Origin: Corynebacterium afermentans subsp. afermentans
Lineage (GTDB): Bacteria > Actinomycetota > Actinomycetes > Mycobacteriales > Mycobacteriaceae
Direction: 5' to 3'
Assembly (NCBI RefSeq): GCF_030408355.1
Contig: NZ_CP046606.1
Span: 2,311,454-2,375,453, forward strand
DNA: 64,000 nucleotides
The position numbers were made by a program, and so were the translations under genes. The notes under the pieces were generated by a model, which saw only the letters and a program-made list of their open reading frames with translations, did not search any database and had not been told where the DNA came from. Positions within the stretch are counted from its first letter, which is position 1, and each line of letters opens with the position of its first letter. This document shows positions 1 to 6,945 of this stretch, one piece after another.

Positions 1-115
1 GCGTCGGCCGTCCCATGATCGCGGCGAAATCTGCTTCGCTCCAACCACGTTCTTCCAGTTCCTCCGCGAGGAAATCTCCTACTGGGAACGCTTCTGCCAA
101 GGGTTGAGTAGCCAC
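1..115 (-). CDS. higA: HigA-type antitoxin, partial (cut by window edge)
   Basis: Seen: a reading frame from a GTG codon at 115 runs off the left edge. Its first residues read MATQPLAEAFPVGDFLAEEL, followed by EERGWSEADFAAIMGRP. Known: this is the N-terminal signature of HigA-family XRE antitoxins, which bind their own operator and neutralise the HigB mRNA-cleaving toxin. A GGAGGTG ribosome site lies a few bases upstream. It follows a HigB remnant on the same strand in the usual toxin-antitoxin order. The rest of the helix-turn-helix lies outside the window, so integrity cannot be judged. Confidence 0.8.
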   Translation of the reverse strand, partial: MATQPLAEAFPVGDFLAEELEERGWSEADFAAIMGRPT

Positions 116-127
116 TGTTCACCTCCG

Positions 128-223
128 TCAGTGGTAGTCGACCATTTCAATAACAACTGCGATGCGTCCATCTTCGCTAGTTTCAAATCGAATAACAAGG
201 CGATATTGCTTATTCAGCCACCC
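128..223 (-). pseudogene. higB: HigB toxin remnant (C-terminal 31 codons only)
   Basis: Seen: the frame ending in TGA at 128-130 reads GWLNKQYRLVIRFETSEDGR then IAVVIEMVDYH. Known: WLN-QYR-FRF followed by a VDYH terminus is the end of HigB/RelE-fold toxins of about 93 residues. The frame is closed upstream by the TAG that ends the neighbouring gene at 224, so about two thirds of the toxin, including the start, is missing. The intact HigA start lies 13 bases downstream. Inference: the toxin was truncated by arrival of the neighbouring gene, leaving an antitoxin that may still act on other targets. Confidence 0.75.
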
Positions 224-1030
224 CTACGCCAGCCGCACGCGCGCCCGCTCTAGCCGGTGCGCCTGCATAACCTTCTCCACCGCGTACACGATCTCCCGCA
301 GCGCGCCGAACCCGGAACGCTTCGTGGACAGATCCACCGTCACTTGCACGCTGCCGACCCACATCTCCAGCACCACGTCCGGCTCCGCCTTGTTGGGTCC
401 GAACAGCGGCAGCGGAAAGTAGATGGTGCTGGGCTCGGGCACGATCTCGACGCCGCGAACTTCTTCGCACTCGAAATCCATGCGCATGCCCGCAAGACCT
501 GCGCGCTTCGGGCCTCCAAGTGTCGGAAGCGTCACTTCACTGATTTCGACCCGCATTGCATGGGCTACTGCGCCAAGACGCACCGGCTGGGGCAGAGCCC
601 ACGAGATGCTGGTGCACAGCACCGGCATGAATTCCATGATCCCCTGTTCAGCCTGCTCACGTGCCGTGACAGCAAGCGAGTAGATAGCAGCGAACCTCGG
701 CTCAAGAGCCATCGCTTCCCTACATATCTCCGCGAGCATCCCCGCTGCACGCGCCGCCCTGTTCGCAGTCCTCGCGTCGCGCAGCATCATCAACGGGACG
801 CCAGCCATCACGGTGTAGCTGACCAGCTCCTCAGCGCGCTCCCCGGTGACCGGCTGACTATCGTCCACCGTCCGCCACTGCCTCGCCGTGCGGTTCACGG
901 CATCCACAATTTCCTGCCCGAGCGCCCGCGCAGTCGCGTTCAGCTCGCGCCCCGGATTCTCAACTATTACCCGGCCCCCAACGTGCGTTCCCGCCGCCTT
1001 GGCCCCAATTTTCCAAGTTTTCATCCCCAT
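224..1030 (-). CDS. Hypothetical protein, paralogous family member A
   Basis: I do not recognise this family. The product is about 268 residues, without signal peptide or membrane segment. Its C-terminal 60 residues (YFPLPLF, EMWV, VDL, YAVE-V-QAHRL-RARVR) match the second copy at 2246-2950. Its N-terminus (MKTWKIGAKAAGTHVGG) matches the fragment at 4373-4500. The frame can be read from a TTG at 1060, but the ATG pair at 1030/1024 is preferred because the paralogue has the same one. The upstream region, including the dyad repeat at 1129-1172, is also shared with the paralogue. The gene truncates the HigB remnant. Confidence 0.6.
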   Translation of the reverse strand: MGMKTWKIGAKAAGTHVGGRVIVENPGRELNATARALGQEIVDAVNRTARQWRTVDDSQPVTGERAEELVSYTVMAGVPLMMLRDARTANRAARAAGMLAEICREAMALEPRFAAIYSLAVTAREQAEQGIMEFMPVLCTSISWALPQPVRLGAVAHAMRVEISEVTLPTLGGPKRAGLAGMRMDFECEEVRGVEIVPEPSTIYFPLPLFGPNKAEPDVVLEMWVGSVQVTVDLSTKRSGFGALREIVYAVEKVMQAHRLERARVRLA

Positions 1031-1128
1031 GCCGCGCAGCCTACGGGGCAGCCTGCTCAAGCACAGCCCCTCGAGTGCTCATTTCAGTGGACATTTGCCT
1101 ATCGACGCACCAAAGGTTTCCAACGCCC

Positions 1129-1172
1129 AACAGTTGGTGCGCACCCAGTTGTCCGCAATGCGGAGTCCGCAA
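1129..1172 (+). repeat. Dispersed dyad repeat, copy 1
   Basis: Seen: a 44-base element made of a near-palindrome around GTTGGTGCGCACCCAGTT followed by the palindromic core TCCGCAATGCGGA and a second TCCGCA. It lies upstream of the gene at 224-1030. Full or nearly full copies are at 4599, 4909, 43411, 43831 and 43924, with degenerate ones at 5898 and 43796, all in the same orientation on the + strand. Function unknown; an operator or a small recombining repeat are both possible. Confidence 0.8.
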
Positions 1173-1281
1173 AGCCCTCGGGCAGGTGGCGGATTTCTAA
1201 ATCACAGAACGTATCTGTTTCGCTGCAGGTGAGAGCGCCGTTATAGTGTCATGCGCAAATCCATTAGCAGGGAGGTGTTAG

Positions 1282-1947
1282 GTGGCTTTTAGCGCCCTAG
1301 TGACCCTTATGGGCGTGTGGTTCGCGGCGATGGCGTCACCGGGTCCAGACGTAATGCAAATCATTCGCTTAGGTGCGCGCTCTACGCGCGCAGCCGTATG
1401 GGCGGCGCTGGGTAGTACCACCGGCCTTACCATCTGGACCGTGGCCTCCTTAGCGGGGCTGTCCGCATTGATTTCTGCGCACCCTGGCATCCTCGTAGCA
1501 CTGCAGGTTGTCGGTGGCAGTTACCTGCTGTGGATGGCCTATACCGCAATTACCGGTGGCATCAAGGAGCGCCGCGCGCCCGCAACTGTAGTGGGTACCG
1601 ATACCCGCGCCCCGCAGCCGCGCGGGTTTACACCGGACGGCATCATCAAGGCATCCACCGCTTTTCGCATGGGATTTATCTGCGATCTTTCGAACCCCAA
1701 GGTGGTCATTTTCTTCGGCGCCATCTTTGCCAATTTCATCGATCCCGGCATGGGCATCGGTGCCAATCTCATGGTGGGTGCCGTATTGATTCTGGAAAGC
1801 CTTGTGCTCTTTGTGGGTGTGGCTTTGGCTACCCGCGCGGTTGCGAAGTGGATGGCTAAGAACTCCGCCTGGGTGGATATTGTCAGCGGTGTGGTCTTCC
1901 TTCTGCTGGGTGTGATTATCCTTTTTGAGGGCTTACGTTCTCTTTGA
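1282..1947 (+). CDS. LysE/RhtB-family amino-acid exporter
   Basis: The 221-residue protein is a hydrophobic carrier of the LysE/RhtB translocator family, which exports amino acids or derivatives across the cytoplasmic membrane. Seen: the family N-terminal signature MASPGPDVMQIIRLGARST near residue 15-35, about six hydrophobic segments, SYLLWMAYTAI near residue 80, and NPKVVIFFGAIFANFI near 140. The GTG start at 1282 follows a GGAGGTG ribosome site at 1271. It stands alone on the + strand in the accessory zone. The exported substrate cannot be read from the sequence. Confidence 0.88.
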   Translation: MAFSALVTLMGVWFAAMASPGPDVMQIIRLGARSTRAAVWAALGSTTGLTIWTVASLAGLSALISAHPGILVALQVVGGSYLLWMAYTAITGGIKERRAPATVVGTDTRAPQPRGFTPDGIIKASTAFRMGFICDLSNPKVVIFFGAIFANFIDPGMGIGANLMVGAVLILESLVLFVGVALATRAVAKWMAKNSAWVDIVSGVVFLLLGVIILFEGLRSL

Positions 1948-2245
1948 GGGCTTTGACCAACACGATCGAGCCGAGGAAATATGGCTCCTCCGCCCGCCAC
2001 GCTACCGTCCCGGCCGGAGGCCTCGGCGAACTCGTCGAGCAACGCGAGAACGTCAGGGTAGCGCTACCCACGATGGGGTTTATCCAACTGCGCGGAGGTG
2101 ACGAGTCCGTCGTCTTCCAGCCTGTCCAGAGCATTTCGGCCAGTGCATACGAGGGCGTCTACCAAACTTATGCCGTTATCCTTGGCGGTTGCTCACGGAC
2201 ACCAAACTTATCGACGGCTAAAGCGGTCCCCGGCACAGACCCCCA
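1948..2245 (-). pseudogene. Decayed coding remnant of unknown family
   Basis: No intact gene is visible here. On the minus strand one frame reads DNGISLVDALVCTGRNALD, then RLEDDGLVTSAQLDKPHRG, a stop, then YPDVLALLDEFAEASGRDG. This looks like a degraded protein-coding stretch interrupted by a stop codon near 2058. I cannot name the family. One copy of the GCYTATCGACG-type motif lies at 2207-2215. Confidence 0.35.
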
Positions 2246-2950
2246 TCACGCCGGCCGCACCCGCGCCCGCCCCAGCCGGTGCGCCTGCACAACCTCCTCC
2301 ACGGCATACACCATGTCCCGAAGAGCACCGTACCCAGCGAGCTTCGCCTCGAGGTCCACGATCACCTGCAGGCCATCGACCCACATCTCCATAACCACGC
2401 GCGGTTCCGCCGTCCCCGGCGCAAACAGCGGCAGCGGGAAGTACGCTGAGCCGGAGTCTTTACCGATTTCGCCGCCATCTACCTCGCTGCATTTGTAGTT
2501 CAGGCCCATCTCCGCCAGGCCGTCGCCAGCCAATTCAGCGCTAGGTTCCGGGAAGTCAACCTCCCGGATTTCCACCCGCATCGCGCGATCCGCCTCGCCC
2601 GCGCTGGAGAGAGGTTGCGGCAACACGCTGGAGATGGTATCGCAAAACGGCCCCATCATGTCCAGACGGCCGGCGGCGGCGCATTCCCGGGCGGAGATCG
2701 CTAGCCCGTATACGCCTGCAAACCGCGGTTCCTGTGTGAGCGCCTCCCCGCTGATCTCCACCATCAACCTGGCTGCCGAACCCGCTGATTCTACGGTTGT
2801 TGCTTGCCGCATCAGCAGCAGCGGCAAGCCAGCCATCAAGGCAATGCCTGCGAGGTGCTCAGCCACCTCACCTGCTTCCGGCTGCTTCATACTGACCGTC
2901 CGACACTTTCTGGCCGCCCGATTTAGTCCGGCAACAACCGCTTGGGTTGC
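2246..2950 (-). pseudogene. Paralogue B of the unknown family, 5' end lost at an IS element
   Basis: Seen: the frame continues upstream of the first ATG (2890) as DATQAVVAGLNRAARK-RTV up to the insertion-sequence border at 2951. That segment matches LGQEIVDAVNRTARQWRTV of the paralogue at 224-1030, so the gene once began further upstream. The remaining 235 or so codons are intact to ARVRPA and the stop. An ATG at 2890 could still start a 214-residue product. Its missing N-terminus resembles the fragment at 4373-4500 on the other side of the IS, but the two pieces overlap in homology, so they may come from different copies. Confidence 0.65.
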
Positions 2951-4372
2951 GTCCCTTAGTGTGGTGTAACGCTTGCTGATGGTGGGCCCTGGGAAATACA
3001 GGGGCGGCCATCGTCAGTAACCTTTCGACTCAACTACCACATCTCACCGAAAGGCACATGACGATGACCGCTGCACCGCATTCTATCGACCCGACAACCT
3101 ATCTGGATGATCTGCTCGCTCAAGCCTCCCCGGATCTGATGCGCCAGATGCTGCAAGGGTTTATCAACCAGATCCTCTCCGCCCAGGCCGACACCGTCTG
3201 CGGCGCCGAATACGGCGTTGCTTCCACCGAGCGGGTCAACCACCGCAACGGGTACCGCCACCGCGACCTCGACACCCGAGTCGGCACCATCGATGTCGCG
3301 GTGCCGAAGCTGCGCCACGGCGCGTTCTTCCCGGACTGGCTGCTAGAGCGCCGCTCACGAGCCGAACGGGCACTATCGACTGTGATTGCCACCTGCTACC
3401 TCAAAGGGGTCTCCACCCGCCGAATGAACGATCTGGTGGCAACCCTTGGGATTTCTCACCTGTCGAAATCGCAAGTCTCGCGCATGTCGGAAGAACTCGA
3501 CGAGATGGTCGCAGACTTCAGAAACCGCCCACTGGATCCCGGCGGGTACTCCTACCTGTCGTGCGACGCGTTGACGATCAAAGTGCGCGAAGGCGGCCGG
3601 GTGGTCAAATGCTCCGTGCTGCTTGCCACCGGTGTCAACGCCGACGGGTACCGCGAAATGCTCGGCATGCACGTTGCCACTGCGGAATCCAACGCGTCGT
3701 GGAAAGGCTTCTTCCAAGACTTAAAAGCCCGCGGGCTTCGCGGTGTCTTCCTTATCACCAGTGATGCTCATGAGGGCATCCAGCACGCGATATCTGAAGT
3801 GCTGCCTGACGCGTCCTGGCAGCGGTGTCGCACCCATTTCGCGAAAAACCTTTACGAAAAGGTGCCGAAAACCCAGTGGCCGATGGTCTCGGCGATGTTC
3901 CAGACGATCTTCCAGCAACCCGACGCCCAATCCACCTGGGGACAAGCCCGCGAAGTCGTTGACCTGTTGGAGCCGAAGTTCCCCCAGGTTGCGGCGTATC
4001 TGGAGGAATCACTCGATGAGGTGCTGGCGTTTACCGCAGCGCCGAAACCGGTCTGGACGAAGGTGTGGTCAAACAACCCCACCGAGCGGTTAAACCGGGA
4101 GATCCGCCGGCGCACCGACGTCGTGGGTATCTTCCCGAACCGCGAATCGATCATCCGGCTTGTCGGCGCCGTCCTTGCCGAGCAACACGACGATTGGATC
4201 CAACAAAAACGCTACATGTCACTATCTGCACTCGAGCACACCAAACACCTCATGCACCAACCCAACCCCCACACAGGAGATGATCATGGTGACCACCACC
4301 AGCTAACCGCCTAACAACCCCCCAACTTCATACCGAGCCGAAAGCACAAACGGCTACACCACTACACGGGAC
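2951..4372 (+). mobile_element. IS256-family insertion sequence with imperfect terminal inverted repeats
   Basis: Seen: a single mutator-type transposase gene is flanked by GTCCCTTAGTGTGGTGTAAC at 2951 and, reading inward from the right end, GTCCCGTGTAGTGGTGTAGC ending at 4372 (about 16 of 21 positions agree). The element is about 1.42 kb, a usual size for the family. The bases directly outside the two ends do not form a matching 8-9 bp target duplication. Known: IS256 elements normally make such a duplication. Its absence suggests a rearrangement next to the IS rather than a simple insertion. Confidence 0.85.
3058..4314 (+). CDS. IS256-family (mutator type) transposase
   Basis: The 418-residue protein catalyses cut-out-and-paste movement of the surrounding IS. 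Seen: the N-terminal part has GAEYGVASTERVNHRNGYR, the family R-NGYR signature near residue 50-65; DTRVGTIDVAVPKLRHG follows; the DDE core includes SCDALTIKVRE near 170, ITSDAHEGIQHAI near 235 and WSNNPTERLNREIRRRTDV near 345. The length is full for the family and there is no frameshift, so it may be active. The start ATG at 3058 is followed by ATG at 3064; a GAAAGG site precedes them. Confidence 0.95.
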   Translation: MTMTAAPHSIDPTTYLDDLLAQASPDLMRQMLQGFINQILSAQADTVCGAEYGVASTERVNHRNGYRHRDLDTRVGTIDVAVPKLRHGAFFPDWLLERRSRAERALSTVIATCYLKGVSTRRMNDLVATLGISHLSKSQVSRMSEELDEMVADFRNRPLDPGGYSYLSCDALTIKVREGGRVVKCSVLLATGVNADGYREMLGMHVATAESNASWKGFFQDLKARGLRGVFLITSDAHEGIQHAISEVLPDASWQRCRTHFAKNLYEKVPKTQWPMVSAMFQTIFQQPDAQSTWGQAREVVDLLEPKFPQVAAYLEESLDEVLAFTAAPKPVWTKVWSNNPTERLNREIRRRTDVVGIFPNRESIIRLVGAVLAEQHDDWIQQKRYMSLSALEHTKHLMHQPNPHTGDDHGDHHQLTA

Positions 4373-4500
4373 TTGACCACCGCTTGCCCAAGCTCCCGCC
4401 CAGAAGCGTCAATCTCACCGAAACGGTTCGCAACAATTACCCGGCCCCCAACGTGCGTTCCCGCCGCCTTAGCCCCAATTTTCCAAGTTTTCATCCCCAT
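4373..4500 (-). pseudogene. N-terminal fragment of the unknown paralogous family
   Basis: Seen: on the minus strand an ATG pair at 4500/4494 starts MKTWKIGAKAAGTHVGGRVI, nearly identical to the start of the gene at 224-1030, and continues through GEIDASGRELGQAVVKSR to the IS end at 4372. The upstream flank (4501-4640) is also about 90% identical to the flank of the first gene. The homology at its 3' end (LGQAVV) overlaps that at the 5' end of the fragment beyond the IS (ATQAVV), so the two halves cannot be simply rejoined. Confidence 0.75.
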
Positions 4501-4598
4501 GCCCGGCAGCCTACGTCGCACCCCGCGCGAGCACAGCCCCTCACGTGCTCATTTCAGTGGACATCCGCCTATCGACGCACCAAAGGTTGCCAACCGCA

Positions 4599-4639
4599 AA
4601 CAGTTGGTGCGCACCCAATTGTCCGCAATGCGGAGTTGT
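4599..4639 (+). repeat. Dispersed dyad repeat, copy 2
   Basis: Seen: AACAGTTGGTGCGCACCCAA followed by TTGTCCGCAATGCGGAGTT. It lies between the truncated paralogue (upstream of its start) and the stop codon of the VapB-like gene, whose last base it overlaps. Same orientation as the other copies. Confidence 0.8.
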
Positions 4640-4833
4640 TAGAGCCAGTCTGCGCCCTTGTCATCGAGATCGACCAATGGCGGCCCACCGCAGTCGTACG
4701 CTGGTAGCTCATCTGCAGCATTTGACCCCGCCGATTCCCCAGCCCGCCCCAGCACCTGACGAAGGTCGCTCTTTACAGCCGCCACCTTGGCTGCCTCGAG
4801 AATGTTCGAGGAGAGATTGATGGAGGTGCTCAT
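4639..4833 (-). CDS. Orphan VapB-like ribbon-helix-helix antitoxin, possibly decayed
   Basis: Seen: from ATG at 4833 the 64-residue product reads MSTSINLSSNILEAAKVAAV, a basic-poor ribbon-helix-helix type start, and ends in LPAYDCGGPPLVDLDDKGAD plus WL. Known: VapB antitoxins have the same plan, with a C-terminal LP-F-GG--PGVDLDD element that binds the VapC PIN toxin. No VapC gene follows; the stop runs into repeat copy 2. The open frame extends to 4893 but the ATG at 4833 fits the family better. Inference: a solitary antitoxin or antitoxin relic bracketed by two repeat copies. Confidence 0.5.
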   Translation of the reverse strand: MSTSINLSSNILEAAKVAAVKSDLRQVLGRAGESAGSNAADELPAYDCGGPPLVDLDDKGADWL

Positions 4834-4908
4834 GCCGAAGAGCCTATTGAGCGTCAACGCTTCAGGCAATAGCTCCATGTCCGGCAGTTTCAAAACTTGG
4901 CGGACTCA

Positions 4909-4952
4909 AACAGTTGGTGCGTACCCACTTGTCCGCAATGTGGAGTCCGCAA
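4909..4952 (+). repeat. Dispersed dyad repeat, copy 3
   Basis: Seen: AACAGTTGGTGCGTACCCAC followed by TTGTCCGCAATGTGGAGTCC and GCAA. It lies between the HTH gene (4963-5187) and the VapB-like gene, so that the latter is bracketed by copies 2 and 3 in direct orientation. Confidence 0.8.
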
Positions 4953-4962
4953 GGGGCGACGC

Positions 4963-5187
4963 TCAAAATCGCCCCAGCTCATCAGCTCTATGCACGACGG
5001 GTTCAAGGTCGTACCCGAGCACGGCAAGAACGTCGATCACCTTGCCAATCTCGGCCGTCGGCTTACCGTGCTCCAGCTCCCGAAGGAACCGGTCCGACAC
5101 GTCGGCAAGCTCGGCGACCTCCAGTTGGGTCAGCCTCCGCTCCTTACGCTGGGCGCGCACAAAGCTGCCGAGTGCCTCTATGTCCAC
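4963..5187 (-). CDS. XRE-family regulator, HipB/Y4mF-like orphan antitoxin
   Basis: The 74-residue product is a compact Cro/C1-type helix-turn-helix protein. Seen: SFVRAQRKERRLTQLEVAEL followed by ADVSDRFLRELEHGKPT, then a short helical tail (VIDVLAVLGYDLEPV). Known: this is the pattern of Y4mF/HipB antitoxins, which normally sit upstream of a HipA kinase. Here no HipA gene follows; the repeat at 4909 does. Upstream, a GGAACGTTC palindrome near 5220-5228 may be its own operator. Inference: orphaned antitoxin that may act as a stand-alone repressor. Confidence 0.75.
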   Translation of the reverse strand: MDIEALGSFVRAQRKERRLTQLEVAELADVSDRFLRELEHGKPTAEIGKVIDVLAVLGYDLEPVVHRADELGRF

Positions 5188-5410
5188 GTGTCTCGTCTCC
5201 TCGCTGACCGTATGCTGTTACGGAACGTTCGCACCGAATCTGTTCCTATAGGCCGTGAGGTTAGCGCAAAACAGCGCATTTCGGTGTGTTCGCTCCGACT
5301 TGGAGGCACGCGCCCTCATTTTCAGATCGGCACGTTCGTTCCGCCGAGGGCAAGCTGGCAGGGTGGTCTCGGCCGCATACACGCAGCGATCTGCCTATCT
5401 ACGCACCGGC

Positions 5411-5797
5411 TTAGCCCAGCGGCGCGTAGCCAAAGTCACCGCGCTGCACCTGACTGCGGGCATTCGGGTCGAAGGTTGCGCACAGGGCTGCCGCCACGTA
5501 GCGCACACCGCCTGCCGGCGAAGAGGAGCCGACGCGCTCGGCGCAGTTCTCCAGGGCTGGCAGGCCGATACTCTCCCCGGGCGAAGTCATGGAGAAGAAG
5601 GACGCGGCCATCATGGTGTTGCCATCGGCGCGCACGTATTCCGAAGAGCCCTTAATAGCTTGCCAAGCAATCGCCCCGACGGGATCGGTGCGGAACTGGT
5701 CCCGCTCAGTTGGGGTCAGCTCGGCGTTAGCAGCAGGCACGGACAGTGTTGTGATGAGCAGTGCTGCTGTTGCAGCAAGGAGAGGAAACTTTTTCAT
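5411..5797 (-). CDS. Small secreted protein of unknown function
   Basis: The product has 128 residues. Seen: a classical signal peptide MKKFPLLAATAALLITTLSV with a likely cleavage after PAANA, then a mature domain of about 100 residues with two cysteines (ENCAERV and ALCATF) that could form a disulfide. Motifs include TDPVGAIAWQAIKG and GGVRYVAAALCATFDP. A GGAG-type site precedes the ATG. I do not recognise the domain. It stands alone between the XRE gene and the defence island. Confidence 0.7.
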   Translation of the reverse strand: MKKFPLLAATAALLITTLSVPAANAELTPTERDQFRTDPVGAIAWQAIKGSSEYVRADGNTMMAASFFSMTSPGESIGLPALENCAERVGSSSPAGGVRYVAAALCATFDPNARSQVQRGDFGYAPLG

Positions 5798-5897
5798 AGG
5801 AACACTCTATCTCCCGCGCCACAGTTTTCCTCGGCATTGCCGACCCCGGCTTAACTGATGGCGCTGCGCAACTGTCGAATCTCGGCAGGCCCCACAC

Positions 5898-5919
5898 GGC
5901 GCAATGCGGAGTCCGCAAG
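5898..5919 (+). repeat. Dispersed dyad repeat, partial copy
   Basis: Seen: only the right half of the element is present (GCGCAATGCGGAGTCCGCAA). It lies upstream of both the secreted protein (minus strand) and the GIY-YIG gene (plus strand), at the left border of the defence island. Confidence 0.6.
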
Positions 5920-5988
5920 GGCCGACGCATCGGTAACCTCCGTCACCTCAAGCTGAGTCGGTTTGGGTTTCGGATTACGCTCAACCAC

Positions 5989-6945
5989 ATGGGTTCCCCG
6001 AAGACGCTGCAGCTTTTCATGATGGACGGCACCGCCGCCGGGCCGATCAAGGCTTCAATTCGAAATTGGGTCGGGCGGGTGTATTCGATTCCGCGAACCG
6101 AGCTCAATTCGGAAGAGTTGCGCCGCCGCCCTGAGCTCAACCACCCGGCGGTGTACTTTCTGGTGGGCACAAACCCGGAGACGGATAAGCCACGGATCTA
6201 CATTGGGCAGACCGCACCACGGCAGAACGGGGTAGCGTTCGCCCGCGCCGCCGAGCACGCGCGCAGTGAAGACAAGGACTTCTTCAACCGCATCATCTAC
6301 GTAGTTGTTGTGGATGACTCCTGGGGTGCCACCGAGATCACCTTCCTGGAAAACGCGTTCCACCAGCGCGCTATCAGAGCAGACCGATATGAGATAGCGA
6401 ACGGCAACACCCCGTCCGCCGGCAGTGTCAGCGAGGAGACGCAGGCAGAGCTCGACGAGTTCATCGAGAACACCAACCTGATCATCAGCGCATTGGGTAT
6501 CTCCGCGTTTCAACCGAAGGCGACCGCGGGGAAGTCGTCGGCTGTGCACTCCTCAGGCACAACCCTGAATCAACAAGCAAAAGAGGAAGAACCGACGTTT
6601 GAACTTACCGTTCCACGGCATGGAGTACAGGGCCTGGGCCAACGCACCGCAGACGGCTTTTTAGTGCTGGCAGGTTCGACGCTCCGGAAAGAGCTTCTGC
6701 CCAGCGCCGCGCGAGGTGTCCACGCAACCCGGGACCGCTATGCGGACCAGATTCAAAACGGCACGTTGCTCTCAGATCTCGAATTCACAAGCCCATCGGC
6801 TGCTGCATCGTTTCTCGTCGGCGGTGCTGCGAATGGGCGAAGGCTTTGGCACCTCCAAGAGGAGCCAACCACCACGCTGGCGGATTGGGAGGACCGCGAA
6901 GGCGACGAGGCAGACCACCAGGCAGCGCAGCCCGAAACGCTCTAA
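5989..6945 (+). CDS. GIY-YIG nuclease-fold protein with C-terminal DUF4357
   Basis: The 318-residue protein has a GIY-YIG fold in its first half: AVYFLVG near residue 55 and RIYIGQT near 70 stand for the two strand motifs, followed by an arginine, HARSED and an ENAFHQRAI helix with the expected acidic residue near 125. The C-terminal third (GFLVLAGSTLRKELLPS, LEFTSPSAAASFLVGG) is DUF4357. Known: such proteins are common in phage-defence islands; nuclease activity is likely but not shown. It is the only + strand gene of the island and converges with the UvrD gene: the two stop codons overlap (TAA at 6943-6945, the other TAG at 6942-6944 on the minus strand). Confidence 0.8.
   Translation: MGSPKTLQLFMMDGTAAGPIKASIRNWVGRVYSIPRTELNSEELRRRPELNHPAVYFLVGTNPETDKPRIYIGQTAPRQNGVAFARAAEHARSEDKDFFNRIIYVVVVDDSWGATEITFLENAFHQRAIRADRYEIANGNTPSAGSVSEETQAELDEFIENTNLIISALGISAFQPKATAGKSSAVHSSGTTLNQQAKEEEPTFELTVPRHGVQGLGQRTADGFLVLAGSTLRKELLPSAARGVHATRDRYADQIQNGTLLSDLEFTSPSAAASFLVGGAANGRRLWHLQEEPTTTLADWEDREGDEADHQAAQPETL

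Noticed and set aside
2942-4381. Target-site duplication of the IS256 element
   Set aside because: TTGGGTTGC on the left and TTGACCACC on the right do not match beyond three bases.
4599-4952. Integron cassette array
   Set aside because: No integrase or typical attC folding and core site is visible; the repeats bracket few genes.
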